64,000 nucleotides of DNA from Chloroflexota bacterium (GTDB taxonomy: Bacteria > Chloroflexota > Anaerolineae > Anaerolineales > Villigracilaceae): assembly GCA_016191845.1 (NCBI GenBank), contig JACPVF010000013.1:62001-126000 (forward strand), written 5' to 3'. Shown here piece after piece: positions 52,324 to 60,328 of this stretch (position 1 is the stretch's first letter; every line of letters begins with the position of its first letter). Made by a program: the position numbers and the translations under genes. Below the pieces are notes generated by a model. That model ran no database searches. It saw nothing but the letters and a program-made list of their open reading frames with translations, and was not told where the DNA came from.

Positions 52324-53157
52324 ATGTCTCAGGACTTCAAAAATAGACCACTAAAACCAAGCGTGCCAGATATATCAGACCTCTTATTGCTAGCACAAAA
52401 AAATAAAACACTTTTAGAACAAAATGAACCGAAAATACTTGAACGACTGAACATTCTCAAGGACATTGTACACAAACCGTTTGTTCAAACTGTGCTAGAG
52501 CAAGATGTGAGCAACAGGGTGTTTACTAAAGGCACAGAGGATGCTCAGCAATATCTTGATATGTCTTCAACTTTTACATTACGCTCCATTTGCATCGCCT
52601 TTATTCTTGGTAGGGAATATGCTAATCATTACAAGGAAAATCCAAAAGCGATTATTCTTGCTGAAAAATTAGATAGCATCGCAATTCCCACATCAACACA
52701 AGATGAGCTTAAAAGAATTAGCGAATATGGCGTATTTTGGATTATGCGCCTTGATGAAATGTGTTTCTTTGCACAATATATTGATAAATCCACAATGCTC
52801 CACGGTCAAGATTTACACACATCACAGATGCAAACAACAATTTTAAATGCCTTTAAGGATGGTTTAGCTAGCTACTACGAAGAAATAATAAATACACCTT
52901 CAAATAAAGCTTCAAATAAGCTTTTTCTGGAAATGAGTGAGTCAGAAAAACAACAATTTGTCATTGACAAACTCTTACCAGCCATGGAAGACATCGCTCT
53001 TGAAAAACTAGCCGAAAGAAAAGCCGTAAAGAAGAAAACCATTGCTTATGTTAAGAAGGCAACGAAGGAACGTGATCGCAATGTTTCGGCCCAAATAGCT
53101 TTTTTTATCATTGCAGGCATAATCATTGTTATTCTAGTTCTTAGTTTTCTAAAATAA
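52324..53157 (+). CDS. Hypothetical tail-anchored protein, AT-rich
   Basis: A 277-residue soluble, helical and charged protein ending in one transmembrane helix (about residues 254-275, IAFFIIAGIIIVILVLS), so it is probably tail-anchored with the bulk in the cytoplasm. GAGGGA precedes the ATG. The coding DNA is markedly more AT-rich than all neighbours, with many AAA, AAT and TTA codons. This suggests recent horizontal transfer. I recognise no family. Confidence 0.7.
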   Translation: MSQDFKNRPLKPSVPDISDLLLLAQKNKTLLEQNEPKILERLNILKDIVHKPFVQTVLEQDVSNRVFTKGTEDAQQYLDMSSTFTLRSICIAFILGREYANHYKENPKAIILAEKLDSIAIPTSTQDELKRISEYGVFWIMRLDEMCFFAQYIDKSTMLHGQDLHTSQMQTTILNAFKDGLASYYEEIINTPSNKASNKLFLEMSESEKQQFVIDKLLPAMEDIALEKLAERKAVKKKTIAYVKKATKERDRNVSAQIAFFIIAGIIIVILVLSFLK

Positions 53158-53199
53158 GAATTTATACGGCAGTGCATTTTCTTCAAACAAAGCGATTGA

Positions 53200-53237
53200 A
53201 AGAGGAAAGAAAACTTCTTTCCGCTTTCTTCTTTCCT
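53200..53237. terminator. Possible bidirectional terminator
   Basis: GAGGAAAGAA near 53200 and TTCTTTCCTC near 53228-53237 can pair over 10 bp around an 18-base loop. It lies between two convergent genes. The stem is AT-rich, so its strength is uncertain. Confidence 0.45.
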
Positions 53238-53241
53238 CAAC

Positions 53242-54546
53242 TTATTTCTTGAGGCTTTCCAACCCTTCCATCAATCTTTTGAATGCACCTTCCGTCCGCT
53301 CCACAGGCGTGGCATACGAGAAGCGCACCCAATCCGCGCCGAAGGGCGAGAAGAACGCGCCAGGCACAATGGCCACGCCGTGATTCTCAGCCAGGTACTG
53401 ACCGAGCGGTTCACTGTCCGCCCAGCCCTTGGCCTGCAGGAACTCGCCCACGTTCATGAAGGCGTAATAGCCCTTGCCGATGATGTGCTGCAATCCGCTC
53501 TCAGCCAGCAGTTTCTTCAACACGACACGGCTGGCGTTGGTCGGCTCGATGATGGTTTTGGCAGCTTCCATGTAGCCCATCTCATAGGCAGCCATCGCCA
53601 CGGCCAGCGAATAGAAGGTGGGCATCACGGTGTGCGAGGCGCGCGCCACGATGAACTTGATCACACTCTCGTCCGCGATCAGATGGCAGTTGCGGATGTT
53701 CGATGCGCCCAGCGACTTGGTCAGGCCGTCGAGGAACATCAGGCGTTTGCGTTCCTCGGGTGTGAAATGCTTGAGGAAGGAGTTCAGATCCATCGGCGAT
53801 TCGTCGGTGACATAGTGGTACATCCAGTCGAAGAGCACAAAGGCCACACCCGCTTCGAGGGCCGCCTTGGCCAGCGAGACCTGCTTCTCGACCGAGATGG
53901 TCAGCCCCGTGGGGTTGTCGGGATTGGTGATGACCAGCCCCGCGATCTTGCGTCCCTTCGACTCGGCAAACTTCACGCTCTCGCGGATCGCGTCTTCAGA
54001 ATACGCCCAGCCCTGAGCAGGGTCACCAGGCGCCCACAATACGTTCGCGCCGACGTTGTATGGCCCCCAGTTGTACGAGATCCACGGCACGCGCGAGACC
54101 ATGATCAGGTCGCCCTGACGGCCATAGCCGAGCGCCAGCATCGCCTGATAAGCCTTGACCAGTGCATCACGCCCGCCTGCGGTTCCCAGGACATTAGCGG
54201 GACCCACTCCCAGGTCAGAGTCCAGTTTCCAGTATTGCTCGACCACCGCCTTGCGATAGGCATCCGTCCCAAAAGGCATGTCGTAGGCGGTGCCGTGCTC
54301 GATCTGAAGCTGCGCCGCCCGTTCGAGGATGGCCTTCGGCGTCCCAGGCAGGGAGGCGCCGCCGTCGCCCTGAGAGGCATCGAAGACCTTCGCACCTGGA
54401 TTCTTTTCCAGATAGACCTTGAGCGACTTGTTGATCAGGAACATGCGCGAAGGCGGGATGTCGGCCATCTGCTTGAGATGGTCACTCACGGGGATGAGGT
54501 TCTTTTCATCCACAGCAAGGACAGGGGTGGCGTTGGAAACGGACAT
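53242..54546 (-). CDS. PLP-dependent aminotransferase, class I/II (aromatic aminotransferase candidate)
   Basis: A 434-residue fold-type I aminotransferase. NPDNPTGL contacts the substrate, VLFDWMYHYV carries the Asp that binds the pyridine nitrogen, and the Schiff-base Lys is in FLDGLTKSLG. The substrate is not set by sequence. The leader upstream contains runs of Thr codons and a tandem Trp pair, so control by aminoacyl-tRNA supply is possible and an aromatic or amino-acid-degrading role is a reasonable guess. CAGGAGA precedes the start, 18 bases after the attenuator T-run. Confidence 0.85.
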   Translation of the reverse strand: MSVSNATPVLAVDEKNLIPVSDHLKQMADIPPSRMFLINKSLKVYLEKNPGAKVFDASQGDGGASLPGTPKAILERAAQLQIEHGTAYDMPFGTDAYRKAVVEQYWKLDSDLGVGPANVLGTAGGRDALVKAYQAMLALGYGRQGDLIMVSRVPWISYNWGPYNVGANVLWAPGDPAQGWAYSEDAIRESVKFAESKGRKIAGLVITNPDNPTGLTISVEKQVSLAKAALEAGVAFVLFDWMYHYVTDESPMDLNSFLKHFTPEERKRLMFLDGLTKSLGASNIRNCHLIADESVIKFIVARASHTVMPTFYSLAVAMAAYEMGYMEAAKTIIEPTNASRVVLKKLLAESGLQHIIGKGYYAFMNVGEFLQAKGWADSEPLGQYLAENHGVAIVPGAFFSPFGADWVRFSYATPVERTEGAFKRLMEGLESLKK

Positions 54547-54564
54547 GATGAATTCTCCTGGGGG

Positions 54565-54595
54565 TAAAAATAACGCCCCGATTTCTCGGGGCGTT
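54565..54595 (-). terminator. Attenuator terminator upstream of the aminotransferase
   Basis: Read on the minus strand, a 9-bp GC-rich stem (54595-54587 with 54580-54572) is followed by ATTTTTA, and lies 18 bases before the aminotransferase start. Its 5' arm, extended to 54600, can instead pair with leader bases 54653-54641 over 13 bp with one bulged A. Confidence 0.8.
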
Positions 54596-54603
54596 TGGTG
54601 TAC

Positions 54604-54711
54604 TTAGCTTGCTTGAACCTGTTGCAGTTCATCAGGCAACCACCAACGCCCCGTCACCGAATTGGTACGAGTGGTAGTGGTGGTCACATCAACGATGAGC
54701 TGTCTGGACAT
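54604..54711 (-). CDS. Thr/Trp-rich leader peptide (35 residues), candidate attenuator peptide
   Basis: The ORF starts eight bases after a -10 box and ends four bases before the terminator's extended 5' arm. Residues 10-14 are five Thr in a row and Thr also occurs at 16 and 20; residues 23-24 are a Trp pair in TGRWWLPDE. The Trp codons and the codons before them (54653-54641) form the strand that competes with the terminator. The Thr run (54684-54678) can in turn pair with the Trp codons. The peptide resembles amino-acid operon leaders in design; no homologue is claimed. Confidence 0.6.
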   Translation of the reverse strand: MSRQLIVDVTTTTTRTNSVTGRWWLPDELQQVQAS

Positions 54712-54719
54712 TGCGCGCA

Positions 54720-54748
54720 AGGATACCACCGTGATGAGGACGCGTCAA
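54720..54748 (-). promoter_or_regulatory. Promoter of the Thr/Trp leader transcript
   Basis: On the minus strand TTGACG (54748-54743) and TATCCT (54725-54720) are separated by 17 bases. The leader ATG begins eight bases after the -10, so the mRNA is nearly leaderless. Confidence 0.75.
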
Positions 54749-54757
54749 GAACGGATT

Positions 54758-55057
54758 TTAAATCCCGTAGCCGCCCGCCACTTCCAGTTCTGCGCCGTCG
54801 GGGGCGGCAGCCAACAGAGGCCTGGCTTCCGCGATCAAAGCGCGGACCCGCTCATCGGTCAACGAAACATCGTGAGCTTCACGATCATCCCAGGCCTCGA
54901 AGACCCACACGTGTGTATCATTCGAGAGATCCTCGCAGACGATGTACATGCGGCACGCAGGCAACTCCCCCACCAGGTCCGCCGCTTGTTTGAGGATGTG
55001 AACCAGTTCGCCGCGCTTGCCCAATTGGGACACCAATCTTCCTGTCATTGCATACAT
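54758..55057 (-). CDS. Antibiotic biosynthesis monooxygenase (ABM)-domain protein
   Basis: A 99-residue dimeric alpha/beta-barrel protein of the ABM/YgiN type. It carries LVHILKQAAD, then CRMYIVCEDLSNDTHVWVFEAWDDREAHDVSL, whose EAW(D) strand and following His are family features. Such proteins are small oxygenases or oxidative-stress proteins. AAGGAAT precedes the start. It lies between the VOC gene and the leader promoter on the same strand. Confidence 0.85.
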   Translation of the reverse strand: MYAMTGRLVSQLGKRGELVHILKQAADLVGELPACRMYIVCEDLSNDTHVWVFEAWDDREAHDVSLTDERVRALIAEARPLLAAAPDGAELEVAGGYGI

Positions 55058-55115
55058 GGGAATTCCTTCTGTTCAACAATGCGCTTCGACTTCGCTCGGC
55101 GCAATATCAACAAAA

Positions 55116-55141
55116 ACCGCGAAGTTATGTTGCTTCGCGGT
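55116..55141 (-). terminator. Terminator of the VOC-family gene
   Basis: The 9-bp stem 55116-55124 / 55133-55141, read on the minus strand, is followed by TTTTTG. Confidence 0.75.
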
Positions 55142-55156
55142 ATGGATCGAATCAGG

Positions 55157-55528
55157 TCACTTGTTGAAGCTGGGATCCACGCTCGTGTACAGCGCCAGGA
55201 GGTTGCCCGTTGGGTCCCTGAAGAGGCCAAACCAACCTGTGCCAGGGATCTCCATCTTGGGCTGGATCACCGTCCCACCCAGTTTCTCCACCTGCTTCAA
55301 GTCAGCCTCGATGTCGTCGCTATCGATGTAGACCAGCACCTGACCGACGGGATACTCCTCCGACACCTGGTTGAAGCCGCCGCCAAAGCCGCCGCCATCG
55401 GCCCACATGGTGTAGTTGAACTCGGGCACATGCTGCATCTTCCATCCAAAAAGGGCCTCATAGAATTTGGCGGCATCTCCCACGCTGGCGGCAGGAATCT
55501 CAATATGGACGACGTTACGCTTGGACAT
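55157..55528 (-). CDS. VOC-superfamily (glyoxalase/dioxygenase-like) protein
   Basis: A 123-residue protein with two beta-alpha-beta-beta-beta units. The strands HIEIPAASVGDAAKFYEALFGW at the start, VLVYIDSDDIEADLKQVEKLGG and FGLFRDPTGNLLALY at the end fit the VOC fold. It may bind a divalent metal, but the substrate is unknown. AAGGAGAA precedes the start. It has its own promoter and terminator, so it is a single-gene unit. Confidence 0.85.
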   Translation of the reverse strand: MSKRNVVHIEIPAASVGDAAKFYEALFGWKMQHVPEFNYTMWADGGGFGGGFNQVSEEYPVGQVLVYIDSDDIEADLKQVEKLGGTVIQPKMEIPGTGWFGLFRDPTGNLLALYTSVDPSFNK

Positions 55529-55566
55529 CTTTTTCTCCTTGGTAAATTTGGATAATCGATGTCTTT

Positions 55567-55595
55567 ATTTTAGAATTTTTGTTCTAATTAGTCAA
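55567..55595 (-). promoter_or_regulatory. Promoter with palindromic spacer, VOC gene
   Basis: On the minus strand TTGACT (55595-55590) and TAAAAT (55572-55567) are 17 bases apart. The palindrome TTAGAA-N6-TTCTAA (55570-55587) fills the spacer and is a plausible repressor site. Confidence 0.7.
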
Positions 55596-55637
55596 GTGCC
55601 AGATATGGGATTTTTCCAAAGTATTGACCAGATATGG

Positions 55638-56972
55638 TTACTCATACTTCAATGCCTGGACGGGGATCATGGTCGCCGCGCGAAGGGCAGGATACAAGCC
55701 CGAGATCATCCCGATGAATGTGGCAAAAGCCAGCGCGAACAGTGGAAGCCAGGCGGGAGTATAGACCGCTACACTCGGCGGAGGTCCGCCCTGCTGCGTG
55801 GATTGATTCGCCAGATAGACAATGGCCAGTACGTTGAGGGCCTGTCCCGCCAGCCAGCCGATGACCACGCCGCCCAGTCCGCCGAGGAATCCGATCCCCG
55901 CTGCTTCCCCGAGGAAGATCGACAGCACGTCGCGGTTGGTCGCCCCAACTGCCTTCATTAGGCCAATTTCGCGCGTGCGCTCCAGAATGGACATGGTCAT
56001 CGTGTTGGCGATCCCGATGGCCGCCACCAGTAATGCGATCGCACCCATGCCACCAAAGACGACCTGGAGTACCATGTAGAAATTATTCAGACCTTCCACG
56101 AAGGATTGCATGGTAAAGGCCTGAAAGCCCATCGCAATGATCTGGTCGGCAATATCGAGCGCCTGCTTGGCGTCCGCCACCTTGACGATGACCTGATTAT
56201 AGCCATCCTTGTTGTAGTTGATCTTGGTCCCGTTGGTCCACTCGTTCAACGCCTTGATGTCGCTGAACGGGATGAACACCGACCAATCCGAGTCATCGCC
56301 TTTCTCGGTCAACACGCCTGTCACGCGCACGCTCAGGTTCTTGCGAATCTCGTTGCCCTCCGCGTCCCATTTGACGGCCGTGATCTGGATCTGCTGGTCG
56401 TACAGATCGGGCGGCGGGGGCGGTTCCTGGCCTGGACGCAGGCGCGGGTCATAGAAGTTGGCCGCCACCATCGCGCCGATCACGACGCTGCCGCGCTTCA
56501 CTTCCGTGCTACCCTGCTGTGCTTCCAATCCCAACAGAGACAGGTCAGAAGTATCCACGCCGCGCAGGTTCGAATTGCCCTCGAGACGCTGATATTTCAT
56601 GATCATCATGGAATAGAAATATTCCTGCGGGATGACGGCTACCACGCCGGGAATGGCGCGAATCTCATCCAATGCGGTGTTGGTTAATTTAGGCAGGTCA
56701 GACTGGCCGCCTCCTCCTCCACCGCCCATGACGAATCCGCCTCCCCCCATCATCACGCCGCCCTCGCCATACGAAGGCGAGACTTGGATGAGGGTCAGGT
56801 CCCCGATGCCATAAAGCTGCTCGTTGGCGTTCTTCTGCAAACCAATGGCCAACGACACAAGGATCACCACCGCCGCCGTACCAATCACGACGCCGATGGC
56901 GGTCAACCCCACGCGCGCCTTACGGCGGTTGAGATTGCCTGTAATGAGCCGCAACAGGTCAAGGAATTTCAC
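55638..56972 (-). CDS. MacB-like ABC transporter permease (FtsX domain)
   Basis: A 444-residue permease with one N-terminal helix (~20-45), a large extracytoplasmic domain and three C-terminal helices with the FtsX pattern (ERTREIGLMKAVGATNRDVL, then GVVIGWLAGQAL). The extracytoplasmic domain holds a glycine-rich insertion around residues 75-90. It is the last gene of a four-gene operon with the ATPase and a secreted CARDB protein. MacB-like pumps export peptides, toxins or lipoproteins. No outer-membrane TolC-like partner is in the window. Confidence 0.88.
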   Translation of the reverse strand: MKFLDLLRLITGNLNRRKARVGLTAIGVVIGTAAVVILVSLAIGLQKNANEQLYGIGDLTLIQVSPSYGEGGVMMGGGGFVMGGGGGGGQSDLPKLTNTALDEIRAIPGVVAVIPQEYFYSMMIMKYQRLEGNSNLRGVDTSDLSLLGLEAQQGSTEVKRGSVVIGAMVAANFYDPRLRPGQEPPPPPDLYDQQIQITAVKWDAEGNEIRKNLSVRVTGVLTEKGDDSDWSVFIPFSDIKALNEWTNGTKINYNKDGYNQVIVKVADAKQALDIADQIIAMGFQAFTMQSFVEGLNNFYMVLQVVFGGMGAIALLVAAIGIANTMTMSILERTREIGLMKAVGATNRDVLSIFLGEAAGIGFLGGLGGVVIGWLAGQALNVLAIVYLANQSTQQGGPPPSVAVYTPAWLPLFALAFATFIGMISGLYPALRAATMIPVQALKYE

Positions 56973-56975
56973 AGC

Positions 56976-58706
56976 CTATCCTTTGCCACCACCCCCGCCG
57001 CCACCTGGCATCGGAACGGGCATCTCCGTCGGTCCGCCTTCTATGGATGGAGAGGTGGAAGGCGCGCTGCTATCCAGCCCAAACAAGCCGAGGATGAAAC
57101 GCCAGACTTTTTGCAGGAAGGTCTCTTCGCTGGGCGGGATGACCATCTCTCCACCGCCTCCCCCACCTCCGCTGCCCTCCATGCCAGGTTCAAGAGTAGG
57201 CCCTGCAGACCCCTCTTCAACGGTCAGGTCAAGGGTCTTGGTGATGGACCTAGGCTGGTTGAAGTCGTCGGTATATTCGATGGTCAGGGTCAGCTTGAGG
57301 GGTCCAGCCGTATCGGGAATGACAGAACCGTCGAAGGTAAAGTAGCCGCCCGCATCAAGCGATCCCACCAAGGTGGTCTCCATTTCCATGGTTCCGTTAT
57401 CGGTGGCTAATGTCATATTTCCCAATACGGCGGTACGCTTGCCAAGATTCACCACCTGGATAGGCAGGACGTTCGACTGGCCCGCAAATAGCGCTCCAGG
57501 GTCACGGTAAAAACCGATGTCCACTTTCGGCAGGCTGTACACCAGCAAGGTGATGACCTGGTCATCGTTAACCACCTCCCCTTTGTCGTTGACGTAGGAA
57601 AAGGTGATCTTCATAGGATACGCGCCAGGCGCAGTGGAGACATTGACGATCAGGTTCTGCGAGACTTGTAATTTGCCGCCTTGAGAGAGATTACCCAGGG
57701 ACTGGACATTTGAAGTGCCGACTGGTGCGAAGTTGGTAAATTCACCGCTGCCGCCTGAGACGCCGCCCGGCTGAGGCGTGCCACCGCTATCGCCCGAGGA
57801 GCCTCCACCCACGATCATGGTAACGCTCTTGGCGGCAGAGTTCCCCATGTTCTCGACGGTCATGGTTAATTTGAAGGTTTCACCCGGCTCGAGCGGATCC
57901 ACACTGGCGACATAACTGGTGATGACCAATTGGGCGGTCTTGACCCCGGTCGGCGTGGCGGTGGCGTACACTCCGCTCGACCCGCCCGCAGCAGGGACGC
58001 TGAGGGTGAACTTGTCAGAGTAGGCTGTGCCCTTGTCATCGTAATAAGACAGGGTCACATCCACCACCACGACGGTCTTGCCCGAGAGCGAGTCGGCAGC
58101 CAGGAAGGTTTGCGACGCTTCCACTGTGCCGCCCATGGGAATCGCGCCCACGTAGGCAACACCGCCCGTCCTGGTAGGGATCAGGTCCTGCGAACTAAAT
58201 GCCGCCTGGACGTTGAAGGCGGGGGCCGTGCCCGGGTTGCCGATCCCCAGATAGAGTTTGAACTCTTTGCCCGATTGCACCAGTGAGACGTTGGCCTTGT
58301 AGGAAGTGATCACCAGTTGCGGACGGACGAAATCTGGCAGGGTGGGCGTCGCCACGGGCGAGGTGGGAACCTCCGTGGAGTACACGACCAAGGTGGCCGA
58401 ACCAGCGGCCATGCCGCTATCCATCTTGACCTTTAGTTCGTACGACCCGGGTGCCACGCCGGCAGGCACGGTTGCCGTCAAGGTGGATTCGTCGTTGAAA
58501 GCGGTAGGTAGGACAATACTCCCGGAAACGATGCGCGCGGAGGAGTCAAACCCCGTCCCGGTCACGGTAATGATATTCGCCGTCCGATTGGAAATAGTGG
58601 AAGGGGAGACTGAGATCACCGTGGCGGCAAAAGCGGTCGAGATGTGGCTCATCACCAAAACAACGGCCAAAACAGCCGTCACCAAAATTTTTATCTGTGT
58701 CTTCAT
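56976..58706 (-). CDS. Secreted protein with IPT/TIG and repeated CARDB-like domains
   Basis: A 576-residue exported protein. Residues 1-~27 form a signal peptide ending around STAFAA. Residues ~28-105 look like an IPT/TIG Ig-like domain (SVSPSTISNRT, TVTGTGF). Residues ~125-500 hold three CARDB-like Ig repeats with the recurring QLVITSYKANVSL-type strand start. The tail is Gly/Ser/Pro-rich. It is sandwiched between the permease and the ATPase genes and may be the periplasmic partner or the exported cargo. Start set at 58706, after GGAG; a GTG at 58721 is possible. Confidence 0.75.
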   Translation of the reverse strand: MKTQIKILVTAVLAVVLVMSHISTAFAATVISVSPSTISNRTANIITVTGTGFDSSARIVSGSIVLPTAFNDESTLTATVPAGVAPGSYELKVKMDSGMAAGSATLVVYSTEVPTSPVATPTLPDFVRPQLVITSYKANVSLVQSGKEFKLYLGIGNPGTAPAFNVQAAFSSQDLIPTRTGGVAYVGAIPMGGTVEASQTFLAADSLSGKTVVVVDVTLSYYDDKGTAYSDKFTLSVPAAGGSSGVYATATPTGVKTAQLVITSYVASVDPLEPGETFKLTMTVENMGNSAAKSVTMIVGGGSSGDSGGTPQPGGVSGGSGEFTNFAPVGTSNVQSLGNLSQGGKLQVSQNLIVNVSTAPGAYPMKITFSYVNDKGEVVNDDQVITLLVYSLPKVDIGFYRDPGALFAGQSNVLPIQVVNLGKRTAVLGNMTLATDNGTMEMETTLVGSLDAGGYFTFDGSVIPDTAGPLKLTLTIEYTDDFNQPRSITKTLDLTVEEGSAGPTLEPGMEGSGGGGGGGEMVIPPSEETFLQKVWRFILGLFGLDSSAPSTSPSIEGGPTEMPVPMPGGGGGGGKG

Positions 58707-58720
58707 CTGTGCTCCATTCA

Positions 58721-59443
58721 CTAATCGGATGGCAGGGGGGCTTCCAGCGCGGCGGACTGGTATTCCGCCTCGCTGACCACTTTCCCGTCCAGCAGGAAGA
58801 TCTTGTGGGTGGCAAAGCGCGTCATGCGCGGATCGTGGGTCACGACCAGAACCGTTCGGCCGCTGCGGTGCAGGTCGGAGAGCATCTGCATGACGGTCAC
58901 ACCGCTGGAAGTGTCGAGGTTGCCCGTCGGTTCATCGGCCAGGATCAGGGCAGGGTCATTGACCAGGGCGCGGGCGATGGCCACACGCTGCTGCTGACCG
59001 CCCGAAAGTTCGCTCGGCTTATGATGGCTGCGGTCGGCGAGTCCCACCTGAGACAACAGACGCGTGGCGCGCTCCCTGCGCTGAGTAGCCGAAACTCCAG
59101 CGAATTGCATCGGGAAGGCCACGTTCTCCCAGGCAGACATGCTTTGCACCAGGTTGAAGGATTGAAAGATGAAACCCATCTTGTCGCGGCGGAAGACTGC
59201 CAGGCGATTCTCATCCATCGTGTCGAGGCGTTGACCATCCACCCAAATCTCACCGCCTGAGGGACGGTCCAGGCCGCCCAGCAGGTAGAGCAGGCTGCTC
59301 TTGCCTGAACCTGAAGGCCCCATCACCACGGTGAAGGTATGCGGCTCGATATCAATATCCACGCCATCCAGGGCGCGGACGGTGGTGCCGCCCATCTGGT
59401 AGTGACGGGTCAGGCCCGCCACACGGATCAACGGTTCGGTCAT
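58721..59443 (-). CDS. ABC transporter ATPase, LolD/MacB type
   Basis: A 240-residue ATPase for the MacB-like permease. Walker A GPSGSGKSSLLYLLGG, the Q-loop FQSFNLV, signature LSGGQQQRVAIARAL, Walker B LILADEPTGNLD and H-loop VVTHD are all intact and are typical of the LolD/MacB subfamily (note the TGNLDTSSG ending). Its stop is 12 bases before the CARDB gene start. Confidence 0.93.
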   Translation of the reverse strand: MTEPLIRVAGLTRHYQMGGTTVRALDGVDIDIEPHTFTVVMGPSGSGKSSLLYLLGGLDRPSGGEIWVDGQRLDTMDENRLAVFRRDKMGFIFQSFNLVQSMSAWENVAFPMQFAGVSATQRRERATRLLSQVGLADRSHHKPSELSGGQQQRVAIARALVNDPALILADEPTGNLDTSSGVTVMQMLSDLHRSGRTVLVVTHDPRMTRFATHKIFLLDGKVVSEAEYQSAALEAPLPSD

Positions 59444-59446
59444 GGG

Positions 59447-60208
59447 TTAGAAGAAGGGCCGCTGGATGGCCGTCCCGCTCAGGCTGGAGGTCAACGTCCC
59501 CAAGCCCGACCAGGCCGCCAGAATTAATCCCAGCACGATGAATGCCCCCAGGATCGCCTTGCCTTGGGAAAGGTTATCCACCAGGAAGAAGCCCATCATC
59601 AACAGGAGCATCTGCCAGATAAGAAAAATATCCACATGTGAGAGAAGCTGGGAGAGGAAGCCCGCTTCTGTCACAAAGCCAGAAAGCCCGGGGCTGGCAA
59701 TCGGATGTTGAACAACCAACATGAAGATCACACGCAGAATATCGCGCAAGGCAAATGGAAGTGCCGCCCAGGCCGTCACGTTCAGCGCACCGCTCATCGT
59801 GCCACGCCCGCCCAACAGCGTGGACGCCAGGTGCATCAGCCCTCCCAGCGCAAGCCAACCCAACCACAGCGAGACCAATGACCCAACCAACGGAATGATG
59901 TACACAAAGGTCGGGCCAGACATGGCCTGCTGCGCCGAGAAATAGTTTTGCTGCATCTCGGGGGTCCAGTATTGGAAGTCGGGCGGCAGAGCCGCGGTCC
60001 CCATCTGGGCAGCACGCGCGGTCAGGAAGCCGCTCACGAGCACCACCAGCAGGGCTGTGATGCTCAGGACGAGCATCGGTGTCTGCCAGGTGGGTTGCCC
60101 CTCAGCTGCGATCCGCTCGAACAACCCGCGGGGACGCAGGAACAGGGCCAGGACTTGGGAAAAATCGAGACGTTTTTGGGGAGATGGAAGTTTGGAAGCT
60201 TCTGTCAT
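59447..60208 (-). CDS. Yip1-domain membrane protein
   Basis: A 253-residue protein with a cytoplasmic N-terminal segment and five predicted helices in the Yip1/YIF pattern (PF04893). The family region starts at FSQVLALFLRPRGLFERI and continues with GGRGTMSGALNVTAWAALPFALRD before the second membrane half. It is the first gene of the MacB-like operon. Function of bacterial Yip1 proteins is unknown, but they often accompany transporters. Start at 60208 follows an AAGGT site. Confidence 0.82.
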   Translation of the reverse strand: MTEASKLPSPQKRLDFSQVLALFLRPRGLFERIAAEGQPTWQTPMLVLSITALLVVLVSGFLTARAAQMGTAALPPDFQYWTPEMQQNYFSAQQAMSGPTFVYIIPLVGSLVSLWLGWLALGGLMHLASTLLGGRGTMSGALNVTAWAALPFALRDILRVIFMLVVQHPIASPGLSGFVTEAGFLSQLLSHVDIFLIWQMLLLMMGFFLVDNLSQGKAILGAFIVLGLILAAWSGLGTLTSSLSGTAIQRPFF

Positions 60209-60266
60209 AGCGAAAACCTTCACAATTTTGCCATTCTAACATGCTTCTAGGCTAACCCCTTAAACG

Positions 60267-60300
60267 CCGAATCGGTCGGGATAGTTCCCAACCGATTCGG
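60267..60300 (-). terminator. Terminator after the PIG-L gene
   Basis: The 10-bp stem 60267-60276 / 60291-60300 has an inner GGGA/TCCC pairing. On the minus strand the tail is CGTTTAA, a weak T-run. Confidence 0.5.
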
Positions 60301-60328
60301 AAGAAAATTTGTCAAAGCAGGTTGTTGA

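Noticed and set aside
53380-54567. Plus-strand ORF of 395 codons opposite the aminotransferase
   Set aside because: It is a shadow frame; the minus strand carries the aminotransferase with all PLP motifs, and this frame shows no family features.
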